Origin: Ophthalmolycus amberensis
Lineage: Eukaryota; Chordata; Actinopteri; Perciformes; Zoarcidae
DNA: 64,000 bases
Direction of reading: 5' to 3'
NCBI GenBank assembly: GCA_024529925.1
Contig: JAFEUB010001526.1
Coordinates: forward strand, 124,001-188,000
The translations under genes were made by a program, and so were the position numbers. Below, in pieces: positions 35,765 to 47,927 of this stretch. The notes under the pieces are model-generated. The model did not search any database, had not been told where the DNA came from, and was given only the letters and a program-made list of their open reading frames with translations. Every line of letters starts with the position of its first letter. The first letter of the stretch is position 1.

Positions 35765-38700
35765 CTGAAAGAGAAATAATATGGGAAAAGTCACATAATG
35801 AACCCCAATCAATGGTGCATATACTGTTACTGTATGCCAACAATGCCCAGACGAAGCAGCAAATAACATCACACATTTAGACCCCTGAGACGCCAGAGAA
35901 GCCACCAGAAAGTGTTTTAATATTTAACTACCCTCAAGAGACATACTGTATGAGGGCTATCAAATATTCATATTGAGGCAGCAGCCACCTGTGAAAGCTT
36001 TGAGAGATTTCTGCTGCAGAAAAGGACCTGGAGAAACAGTGAGACAATGTGTGGGCAAAGGACAGGAAGGAGAGGAAGCCCCCATCCTGCAATGCAGTGT
36101 GAAAACCTGACCCTTCCATATATGAATACTTTTTGTATCTTTTGTATCATTTAAGAACCTGGAAATACAAAGTTTATTTTAGAATAACTAAGAAAATAAG
36201 CTGTTCAACTCCCCAAGTTTAGATGAACAGAATGGTGTTGATCAGGTGTGAAAGGGAGTAGGAAAGGAAACAGGCCTGCTATCCGGCAGTGTCAGCGGGG
36301 CCATTGCATAAAGCTGCGTCTGCCCTAAGAGACCGATTAAAAACATATTCTAATTAAGTCTTTATTTAGATTTAACTGCAACAATAAGGTGCAGGCAAAC
36401 AAGGCTGCCACTCCATGCATAACAAAACCAGCCATTGGATTATATACAAACATCACGAACGTAACTTTGGGACACGAACACCGGTCTACCACACTAGTCT
36501 CTTAGTTGAAAGTCCTGTATTTTCTTCACCCATCCACCTCCTCGCCTCCCTTCCCTCCCGGCTTGCGTGACTTTTTTCAGTCTTCTACGTCATCATACTC
36601 CCAGAGCACTTTCTCTGGGTGTCTAATGACTCGGATGGGAATGAAAACGGACTGTGTTATCCTGCACAAGCTGTTCGGAGTAAATTTATGGTCAAGTTCA
36701 GCCCCTTTTGGAGCTTATATTGTAGAAACTTAAGTCACTGATATCGACACAGACACAGATTTCTCCAACTGTTCTACGTTCACTGTCCATATCTAGCTAT
36801 CCTTCCTGCAGTGGCAAAGGACGCTCTAAAATATCCTGCAGTACCCTTCAGAGGAGACACTGTGTGACACAAAACTGCACAGTCAGAAAGTCAACGGCAG
36901 ATATATGAGAACGGAAGAGGAAAAGAGAAGAGAAAGACAAAACCAAATAAAGAGAGGGAGAAAACAGAGGGGGGGGAGGGCGAGAACAAGCCAGGCCAGT
37001 TGACAGTGAATAATCTGTCTCAATGCAGCATGCCACAGCACAGCAATCAAAAAGAGAGGACAGGAAAACATTGAAGGAGTCATGTATGAACCATTTCCAA
37101 TCCCTGATGAGACATATCATTCAAGACAATGTGAGAATCTCTATGCTGAAGCCTGTTCACACCTTTCTCAGTCAATATAGCATGCACTGAGGAATTTACT
37201 GCTTAAATTGACATTTACATGTATTTGTGTTCAACACAGCCACTGACTGAACTCAGTTTTTACTAGTGACTCCAGTTCTTTCGGTTGTTTCCCTGTTTCT
37301 CTCTCGCTCTCTGTACGTTTATGAGGCAGATTCATAAATCCTCAGGAGACATTTTTGCTCAGGTTGAAACATTTTCCACAAGCTTGAGCGAGCCTTTGTG
37401 CCCCTGTGAATTTTAGTTGCGTCTTTTTGTTGCTGGCTCTAAAAAAGTGTTTTGCGTTCTGACTGAACACGGTCTTGTTGACAACATTACATATATCACA
37501 CTGTATCTGCTTGTGTCAGCAAAATATTTGAAGAAAATGTCGTGTATAAATGACATAATGATAATCCTGCATAAAGATTTGAACAGTGACTAAAGAGATT
37601 ATATTACATGGAAGCACACAAACGAAGCATCAAGGAGGTATAAGCTTGAGTTCAGTCAACCCACAACAAAGCACAACCCAACCTAAACCTATCAGGTCTC
37701 CTTGTGTCAAGCTAAGCACTTGCCAGACCTTTCCCAGGATGCACCAGGCTGACCCTCCATCTCCTCTGTCAGTGTGTCTGTATGTCACTGTCACCACTTA
37801 CACCCTGACTCACCAGGACAGGCCTGCTGACTGGCCCAGCAGCAAAAATAGAAACACACACTTCAATGTGCAGTCGCGCACAAGGAGTCTCCATCCATCT
37901 TGCTCTATTATAAATGTCTTTGGTACACCTGTGAAACCTCTAGCTCCACAACATTTTCAGAGCATGTACCTCCCACTCCCTCCATCTGCTGTGCACCGGA
38001 GTGAAAACTACAGCGATGCCCAAAAAAGCCTTCCAAATGAATCATGTTGTCACCACCTGTTTCCTTCTATGTGTGCACCAGTGTGTTTGTAAATGCCATA
38101 CCTGTGTGTGTGTGTGCTTGTGTGAGGTTCTTGATGATACACATCCAAGTTCGTGGTTATGAAACAATAACAGAGAAGCGGTGCGATTCATCGGAGTCCA
38201 ACACTTCAGCAAATAGATGAAAAGGAAATGAATGAAGAATTCTGAACTCTTCGGCGAAAACGTCCTTACTCAAAGAAACAGTGCAATCACACACACTTTC
38301 TACGATGGATTTATCAGCTGTTACAAACAGATTTAGAATGGTACGACTTAATAAAGAGCTTCTGATCTGGAGTCTTGTAGTGCGCGTTGCAATGAGTGCA
38401 GCGCAGGTAATCCTATTGTCCCTGGTAATTTACCTAACGCTGCACTCTGATGCAGTTTGTAACGATGAGATCGAACCGCACTCTAACATTGCTCCGTGCT
38501 CATTGTCTGGCTCGACTGAACAGCATTAGAATAAAGCAGCAGTCTTTCTTGCCTGTAGGCAGCTGACCAAACACTTATAATGTGCATTAGGTGTTGTGTT
38601 GCATGCTGATGAGACACACTGAACTTCAGTGAGCTGACTGAGGCTCCACTGGGACACAAAGGTGGACTCTGAGACAGAAACATTATTGATCTGAAGTTAA

Positions 38701-41700
38701 GTGTTCTTCAACATCCTTATGAGATTTAAACCCAGAGCCAAGCTGCAATACGCTGGTGTCTGCAGAGAGGAAATATACTTTATGTTGCTAGTTAAAGCAT
38801 TGTTTTATTGTTTTGGAGTAGATCAACTGCAGATCTTTTATGCGGTTTGTGGTCATGTGATTTCAGTGTAGTAATTGATTTCCTCACAGTATTCTCTCCC
38901 TTAGGATAGGATGTTATTGCTGTGGGGGAAATAATTAGATCCATGCTATCCTAGGATTAAACCCCTTTTATTGCCAAAACAAAAGGGAATAAAATAACCT
39001 GCTATTAAGATATATGGCTATACAGTGAGAACGAATACAACAGGCTTTGCAGTGGGAGTGATTTGTGTTTTATACACAACGCATGGACTTTACACCATAG
39101 AATGCATAGTGAGAAAATTCTTTTTAATACACCCCACTGTGTAAATCTGTAAACTGTAACAACTCATACATGTAAATATGTAATCCATCACTGGGTGTCT
39201 TGCATAAATCTTGACATTTTAGAAAAGCAAGTGTCGGAGTTTTGTTACGTTGGGACTTCACCATGTGGTTGTACGATGAAGTGTGAGACAAATGAAAATA
39301 AAAGAGGAGACATTCCAACTCTCACATACTCTTATTGGCTTGAGGTGGTGACTGAAATAATACGTGGATACAAGCAGCCAACATGGCCTTCCTTTGTAGG
39401 GTGTCTTGAGCTCACCCTTAAAGTCCAAGTGAAACAGCAGTTAGAGCATCTTAAGCTCCTGTACTGTTACGTATTCCCCAGTGAAACACAATATTTGAGC
39501 CATGTACAGTTACAAGAGTGATTTAAATCACATCCTTTGCATTTGATTGAACCGCTGAAAAGTGGGCGGGGTTAGAATGCAGCATGATACAGAGCTACAG
39601 AGGACTGTGGCTCCACACACACCTCTGTTGTTGCAGAAAGTTGCAGATTGATTACAAGAAGAAAAGATTGGTTGTATTTTGATATAGAAATATGAAGAAA
39701 TGCATTTAGTTTTTCATATTTTATTAAATAGGTGCACAATATGACCAGGGATGTGATCTAAAAGGGTTAAGGAGGCAATTTTCATTTCATCTCAAATTGA
39801 ACCAAAGGATGAGGAGCTTGGGTAGCTTTGCAGCTCCTTCACACAGGAAGGCTCCAGTTGAGATGTTTGGGCATTCCTCCTGATACATCCCTGTGAAGTT
39901 CAACAACACAAAGATCCAGATCAAGCACAGGAGATGCTTGAGAGATTATACATCCCATGTGATTGAGATGGACATCTGCCACTGCAACGCAGTCTGTATA
40001 ATACTAGTCCTGGCCAAATGAAGAACGGTATAGACACTGAAATAGTTGTAAAGGTACTTGCGAGTAGAAACAGCAGTTGTTAGGCATGTGCAGGTATAAA
40101 AGTTATACCGGAGTCAGTAGAGATTTGTGTGCACCTACACATGCCCATATTCATGTATTTAATATGTTTCTCTTGAGAAATGTGATGTTAAAGTAATGAT
40201 ATGGGGGTGCAATGACCAGCCGTGATATTAGCCACAGTGACTCATGGGTAAATGAGATTAGTGCAGGCCTGTCAGTGGGAGAGGAAAGTATTAAACAAGC
40301 AGAGGCCCGTAAGTGCTTTATGGAAGCATGCATAGCGTCTCATCACAGCTAATAAAAGTGATAAACGGGGAGATGGAAATAACCCAGACTGGGGCCAAAT
40401 GATCACTGCGGCCCTCAGTGGAGCAGCAGCATGCCGCTCTCTGGGCCTGGACAAGCCTTGCGTCAGATTAATTATTGAGAGGGGTTCCATATCAGCTTGG
40501 GCAACACCACATCAATAAATGATGGTGTCATTTTAAACTAGTGGATGGAAATTGCAACAACTAAGCGAATGGTCCTGAAATGCTTCTGCTTCTGCGATAG
40601 CGTCTGGTAACACTGGTGTTCAATGGTGTTTTCTTTTAGCTCTGAGCTCCTGGCTAGCAGGTGATTAAGTCGACGAATTATTTATGGGGGTCTTAAACAA
40701 CGGCTGCTTCTTTGGGGCTCAACTGCAGTGTTGGTAGTTGGCATATCCCAGCGCCTCACTGCATGATCTTTATGCTGATTTTCACCATTCTCAAAGTCAC
40801 TGCCTCCGAGGCTGCGAGCAGCAAAGCTTGTAAATGGCTTACTATAATCTGATGATATGGTAATGTGTCGGCTACTTTCCATACACTGGAGAGCAGGCAC
40901 AGAAGTGCAAGACCGTAGCTGAGGCCCCTGTCAGTCAACAGCTGAATGGTGTTTGAGGATTTACACTCAACAGGCCTTCCCTGACAATCTAATAGAAACA
41001 ATAAATCAGTTATTTTGTTTTGCCACAATGCCATCTGCAGACAGATCATTATTCAGTGTTTTGCAGGAATGTTGTGCACACATTTTTCTTCTCTACAAAG
41101 TAATGAACAGAAGGAACCCAATAACTTGGTGATGAATAGTAGTAGCATGGACTTGAGTAACTTGTTGATGTTCCCAACAGGCTGGTTCCAATGGGTCTCT
41201 CTCAGTGTTTACATAGAAGAGCTGAAATTAATGAACAAATTTGCAGAACGTGCAGGCAAATTCTCTTTATGAATGGGATGTTGTTTTCGCTTACATTTTA
41301 TTTTAATAATAATTAAGTGACAACTTAGCAGAACAGTTTGTGTTCCACACATAAATGCATCGTCGAGTTATACTGTTTTCAAAAACGTTAAAATGAAACC
41401 CTTGGTACTGGTTATCCTCTGAGGATGACTCATACCGCTGCTTATCACTCCTCTCCACGCAACGTCCAAAAACTGGATGAGATTTGATCTTTATTTGGCT
41501 GCACAGCCATTACTTTACATTTGGCTGTATGCTGGTGATTCATTGTTGCTTCACAGCACGGTGGCACTTATTTAAATTGCTCAGGATATATTATTATTTA
41601 ACCTCAACATAACTCAGGAAACAACTCTGGGAGTGAGATAATACTGTAAGAATGTACGTTTTATGTGCCTGGGCCTTCCCACGGTAAATGCTTTAACATT

Positions 41701-41877
41701 TTAGTTTACTTTTAAGGGAAGTACTTTGACGCCTCTTGAGCAGAAATTAAATGCATAAATATTTTAATAAAACATTTCTCTATACTTTAGATTGCAACGA
41801 TTGCCGTCACATTGGGTGTGCGATTCCAGCTCTGACAATCAAAGTTGTGCACAAAGCTTGCAGATAATAGTTTCTTT

Positions 41878-42165
41878 CAGGAATAGATATTTTGGGAAAT
41901 ATGCTTTCATCAACGTTCTTGCTGAGAGTTAGATGAGAAGATTGATACCACTTTCATGTCCGTGCGTTATTAAGCCTGGCGGTGATTAGCTTAGTTTAGC
42001 TTAGCATTAAGACTAGAAGCAGGGGTAAGGAAATGGATTGGTAATCATCAGTAAGCTGAGTGTTGGTCAACATTTGAATTATGGACAGAGCCAGGCTGCC
42101 AGGCTCCTGCTTCAGTCTTCACGCTGCAGGCTAATCTACCTCCATACGTAGCACACAGTTATGAG
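41878..42165. repeat. Dispersed percomorph-type repeat, copy 3
   Basis: Opens with TATTTTGGGAAATATGCTTT, then GCTGAGAGTTAGATGAGAAG and ATTGATACCACTTTCATGTC, TAGCTTAGCATTAAGACTAG, and later ACAGAGCCAGGCTGCCAGGC. Same family as 3,061-3,470 and 6,741-6,865; it lies in frmd5 intron 1 and its right end is decayed. Confidence 0.55.
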
Positions 42166-45100
42166 AGCGATATCTATTCATTTCTAATTCTTTGCAAGAA
42201 AATCCATATTTTTGATTACTAACAAGTTGACCAACTACTTTAAACCTTACTGTTGTTTAAAATACCTCTTCAAACAATACACTATTCAGTGTAAAACACC
42301 TCCACATAGCGCTTTTAAGTTCACTCACATGCCCCTAAAAACCCCATTAGCTGCAAGACGGAAAGACAGCGATCCTCTTAAAAAGACGTTCACTGTCAGT
42401 AGGCTGTCATCTTATTGCCCTTGGTCTCAGCAACGCTGGGGCTGCGTTCACAATCAGTGCTCAGTTGTGTAAATCCCTTCCCGTTTAGACAGCGAGTCAG
42501 GCTCCCAGGGGCTCTATTAAAGAGATGCCACAGCGGAGAAGTGGCCCTGAGTGCAAGAGTTATAGGGGCAACCATACTTTGAGTGCTTTTGAGGCTTTTG
42601 GAGAGGAAAGATGAAGAGAGAGCGGCATTGTACTTGTACGGAAAATAAAGCAATAAAATGGAAATGGAAGGTCAGCGGAAGAGGAAAATAATAAAGGAAA
42701 GGTGAACAAATAATAAAGTAAAAGAGAGCAACAGTACAAAAGAAAGACAACAGCGTGTCTTGTTGTCCCAGTTGAGAAGTCTCTCAGGCTTTTGTGCAGG
42801 AAGAGGGCAGTGACGTGCACGACAAAAGAAGAAGCCAAACCACTGAGCACTTGTTCTCTCCGTCCTTCCTTTAACCCGCCACCTCCAGAGACTGAGCAGG
42901 CCACTTACAAAAAGTCCTTGCAGAGTCTGAAAGCTTCAGGTATAGCGCTATAGCAGTTTTCAATCTGGATCCCAATTTCTACATTTTTTCAACCTGGATT
43001 TTTTCATCTTTGCTTTGGGTGCTTTGGATGTAAACAAAACATGAGTACCACTTTCAACACAAACAATTGCCAGTCATATCCAACTATAGGCCATTGGGCA
43101 GCAAGAAGCTTAGTCTTGTGTATTGTCGCCAGACTAATCATCAATGTCATGTACACAGACATAAAGTTGCAAGGTGCTTGCTCATGTAGCTGTTGGCAAA
43201 CTAAGACTAAGCTACGATCCAGGGCTCATTGTAAGATAAACAAAAAGCATTCGTTTATGATGTGAACACATTTTGAGGAAGCAGCTACAAACAAACCCTC
43301 AGCGTGTTTCACTTCTACGTCAATAACTATGAAATACCAAACAAACCAGGATAATGTTTCAAAGTCAAGTGGGAGTGCAGCTGAATGTTTGCTCTCTGTC
43401 GACAAAGGTAAGAGCTGGTGCCTTGTCTGGATTTCAAAGAAACTCTGCAGCAATGCACATTTTCTCTGTAGGCTCTAACCTTAGTTTTTTTTTAAAGCAC
43501 ACACAGCAAATAAAAAATGCCTTTTATGTTGCCAAATAATTATTTATTATTATTATACTGGTTATATTATATTATTTATTATTTATTTATACTGGTTCTA
43601 GGACTATATGTGAATACAGTTTGTCTGAGATAAATAGCCTTTTTGAATGTATGAAACACAAGTGAACACTGCATTGCTGTACAAGACTTTGTTTCAGGTG
43701 AACTTTAGAGAAAGAACTTAAGAAGTGTTCAGAGTTTCTTTGTGGTTTTAGATGTATAAACTGCACATGGCCAGCTGGCGTCTGTAACAGGTGCATTGTC
43801 AGCTGTATTTGAGAGAAAATGGTACATAACAGTATGTCATCAAGCAATTCCCTCCAGCAGAGACAAGACACTGGAAACGTTTTGACGTTTTAAATATAAT
43901 TCAAAGATATTAACTTGTTTTTTTCTTATTACATTCATCAGTCTTCAAGCTTCAAGGGCAGGAAAGGTCTCGTTCTGTGAAATCGTAAAGTATAATTTCA
44001 AGTTTATCACAAATCAACAGTGATGTCATTGTCAGTGGAGTGGAGACTCAGGCCTCAGGAGATTACTGATGGATGATTTTTCTCACATTGAACTATTACT
44101 GTCATTCTGAAATGAGCCATTTAAGAAATGAGGGGACACTCTAAATTGGATCCACTAAAGTGTGCCAAAAATCTGGAACATTGCTCCTGATCACAGGAGA
44201 CGTTCTGCAAATAGAAATGTGATGTTCTCCACGCTTTCATTTATTAGTCTGAGGTATTCTGCATGAAACCTTACTTCAGTCAGCAATTCATATGGGCTGT
44301 GGATCCAGTAGAATAACATCATACCATACCATATTTTGTCATTGTATCAACTGTGTTCCTTCGAATGCAGTTTAAGCATCACGGCAAACACATTTCTCCA
44401 AACCTGCTCCATCTGGTGTCCATACACGTCTTTTAGACATGCTCCAACAGAAAGCTCATTACAGCAGAGCACGCTAAGGGCTCAAACACTCATTTAAAAG
44501 TCAGGTAAACAAAAAATAAACCATCACTCATTTTCAGTCAATTTATATTGACAGTATAATATTGTCTTGCATGCATAATGACGGTAGGCGCCTCTGTGAT
44601 TGTGACAACTATGAGATTAGAAATGTTTACAGCTCAACAAACTAGACAGACTAAAATCTTCAAGCATTATCTATATGTCGAAATGTACAGATTAAAACCT
44701 TTGGATTAGTATTAAAAAGTAATGTTACACCAAGAAAAGTTTCAGTATCATTAAAATATGTTTGCGTCCCTAATATTTGAGGAGATAAACAAAGCTCTGT
44801 TCTTGATTAAAAAAGACAAAGAGTCTAGCACTGTTAGCAGTTCTGGTAAAATGTTTCCCCATCTTAATTTAGAATGTGAGCATACATTTTGTACCTGATG
44901 ATAGTGTTAGATGAAAAGTCAAGTTATTGCAAGTTATTGACTGCCTGAACCAAATTTCAGGGCAGACTGACGGAGCCCTGCTGCTACCATGATTGGCAAT
45001 GTGTTGGCCATGAATTTGATGACGCATTAACAGGACACATTCATCTAACTTTTGACCTGATCGCACAGCCAAAGACACTGAGGAGTAGGAAGGTCTTGCT

Positions 45101-45924
45101 GCTGGATAATACGGTTCTTTCTGCAGCATATATTATTAAGGACACCAACAACTTGTGCACTTGGCTGGCCCAAGAGGAGAGAGAGAGAAACACACCACAG
45201 GAGAGGAGAACGAGGCTGGTGGAAAAAATATACAGAATAAAGCATTACAATGCAGAAAATCTCTATTTGATCATTATTTCTTCAAACTTGACCCAGACCA
45301 GAAGGACCAGCGAGAGAGGTTTCAATATACAGTACAACAGGTCAGCAGATGATGAGCAGTGTTCCTGGAAATCGCTAACCAAGAAGAACTAAAAAGGACC
45401 AATTAAAAACCAATCACAATAACTGAAGCAAAACTATAGCTGCTGTAAATCTTAAGAAATGTTTAATGAGACAAGTAAAATCCTTTGGGCAGTGCTGCTC
45501 ATATTTAATCGAACAGCCGTTAAATAATTTATAGTATACTAAATATATGTTATTACAGTTAACACAAGTTTATTTTCAAGAAGAAGAAGAAGAAAGAAGA
45601 AAAACTATTAAACTACAGCTTGAATATGCAAGACCATGTAGATGTAGTATGATAACGAAGAAACGTTAGATGCCACCATGAATAACTTCAGTCACACTGC
45701 TTTACGCTAAAACAATGAATTGACAAATGATCTGGCAAAAGCCATGGTTTGTTTTTTTCAGGTTTTGGGAGGAGATTCAAGGTTGTCTGTGTTCATGTGT
45801 TGCTTTGCATCTTGTAGTGCATTGTACCTTCTGTGAGACTTGTTATGTAATGGAAAAAAATGTAAATCTCCATTCTTTAAAAGCTTAACACTTAACAAAT
45901 TCTGCAAAGAATACAATGAGTACG

Positions 45925-46294
45925 AGCCAATCAGAGGCAGAGTAGGGCGGGTCTTCACGGAATGTGGGCGGGGAAAGACATCAAGCAAACTACTCTGAAT
46001 AAAAGGCCAATGGCTGTGAAAGAGGTAATTTGGTTTGTGGATGAGAGGTCACTTCAATATTTCCAAGAAACTCTTTTGCAAACTTGTCACTATTGTGCCA
46101 TCGGTTATTGGTTATTTTTCAAATAAGTAGTTTAAGTATTGAGTTGCTGAATGCCCAGAGGTCACTTTACCCAACAACTACTCAGTTTACTAGGCCCTAT
46201 AATGGCAGTCCGTTAAAGAGATTAACTCAAGGAGCGCTGCTAATACCTAGGTGTTATTACTTGCCTGAGCGACCAGTTGGCTCTCTGTGAAAAG
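45925..46294 (+). promoter_or_regulatory. Promoter-like cluster with downstream splice donor (possible antisense noncoding first exon)
   Basis: Within 95 bp on the + strand: GAGCCAATCAG (CCAAT box, about 45,925), GGGCGG (about 45,944), GTGGGCGGGG (about 45,964), AATAAAAGG (TATA-like, about 45,998) and GGCCAATGG (about 46,004). About 280 bp after the TATA-like site comes a good donor, AAAAG|GTAAGC (exon side ending at 46,294). The direction is opposite to frmd5. No protein frame is convincing, so a noncoding first exon or an LTR-type promoter remnant are both possible. Confidence 0.3.
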
Positions 46295-47574
46295 GTAAGC
46301 GATAAGATTCACTGCGCGAGATGGTAGTGAGAATCAGTGAGAGAACAAACAAAAGAAGGAAAGAAAATGCATCTAAAAGATTTAACATGACCACAAGACA
46401 CAGCTTCATACTGTAATTTGTAAAAAAAAGAAAAAACTCATGTATTTCTCTCTGGAAAGACCTTGGTAGCACTCTAAGCAGTGCCTTAGGACTGGACTGT
46501 AACAAAATACTTGGCGCTCTGATACCGCACACAGCGGTTCGTTCTGTAATAAGTGCTAACAGCCGATACTGTTGCCCTTAGCGAGCAGACAGCAGGTCAA
46601 ACGTGTTACTGATCACGGTCCACGATAGAAGGAGGCGTCCTGCATCTGCTGCGCTAGCATCCAGACAAGGAGTCGGAAGGACGCTGTTGTGTTTCAGAGC
46701 TCACACACACCAAGCACTTCGGCTCAACCAAGCTCACACACGTACGTGCACAAGTTTCATCATTATCTTATTTCATCAAAGTACCAGATGGTATGCACAG
46801 GCAGACAGACATGCTCTTAGACGATGAAGAGGCAATGTATCCACAACACAAAATAGTTTTCATTATCTTTCCTCATACTCCCCAGAATGCATGAGCACAC
46901 TTGAGTACTGGATGAATTGGTTTATTTCCTTTCACTGCGCTGTCACAACAGTCAGAATGCTGCCAGAATGGTTTCGTGAATAGGAAAACTGAGCCAGAGC
47001 AGCAGTGAAAAAGCTTGCCTCCTGTACCGATCTGTTGAGAAAGGGAGCTGGACATACCACTGAGGCGAGCAGGGAAACCTGAGAGTACTTCTTTGACAGT
47101 AAAGGACGAAGGGAGAACCTCAGCAAATCACAGCTCCACATCCAGGGTGCTATACCTAAAATAGAGCACAATAAGCTTATACAAAAAGAGGATACCCCTT
47201 TGTTGTTGAAGCACCTTGACACCAGCTGAACTCCCGCTGAGCCGTGTGAGCCATCTCCCATACAGTTAAGGTCATTGTTGTGGGTGGATGTCATGAGAGG
47301 AAGGGCCAAGAATGGTGCGTTATGTCTTGAACCCATCCTTCTTTCTACAAAAAGACAAACTGTGAGAATCACGTTGGCTGCTAAGATGAAAATGTTATTT
47401 TAATGTGTGTGTGTAAGCCTCAAAAGTGTGCGTGTACCTCGTAGAGGCTCTGACCTCCTGCATACACTCGTTCAGAGATGATTCATGAAGCAAAATAAAA
47501 AATACTGAAAACAGTTCAAACAAGCCTTAATTCTAGGCCCTGGGCTCTGAACAGTTTACTTCCCAGTCCTGTTT

Positions 47575-47760
47575 GCTTTATTTAAAGGCCCAGTGTGTAA
47601 GATTTATTGGCATCTAGTGGGTGTGTTGCAGATTGCAACCAATTAAAAACTCCTCTGCTCACCCCTCCCTTTCCAAGCGTGTTGGAGAACTATGGTGGCC
47701 TTCAGGTAGTCTTCTTTAGGATTCTATGCAACTAGGAGCTACTTTTATTTCAATCCGGAG
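47575..47760. repeat. MITE-like fragment
   Basis: Begins GGCCCAGTGTGTAAGATTTA, a head I associate with an abundant small repeat of percomorph fish, then CATCTAGTGGGTGTG and CCAAGCGTGTTGGAGAACTA. The other terminus was not found, so the right limit is approximate. Confidence 0.35.
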
Positions 47761-47840
47761 AGACAAGTCAGATGAAGAAAAGATAATTGTTTATTATTAA
47801 CAGATGATATGTGATGATAAGGTCTTGACATAGTCTTTGG

Positions 47841-47927
47841 TGCTTGGACTCTACAGGGAGATTTGTAATCGAGGGGCGTCTGCCCTGAGCAGCAGCAAGA
47901 TAAATCTCCCTGTGGAGTCCAGACACT
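47841..47927 (+). ncRNA. Pre-miRNA-sized hairpin (candidate)
   Basis: Arms TGGACTCTACAGGGAGATTT (about 47,845-47,864) and AAATCTCCCTGTGGAGTCCA (about 47,902-47,921) pair over 20 bases with a single G-T or mismatch position, and pairing extends weakly outward (TGCT with AGACA). The loop is about 37 bases, so the whole is about 85 bases, within the size of a microRNA precursor. Both strands could fold. I do not recognise the arm as a known microRNA seed; it sits next to a MITE-like fragment and may be part of one. Confidence 0.3.

Noticed and set aside
37586..38092. 168-codon open frame on +
   Set aside because: No recognisable motif, composition like the surrounding intron, no splice sites or promoter.
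46932..47372. 146-codon open frame on -
   Set aside because: No recognised family or supporting signals; could be repeat-derived or chance.
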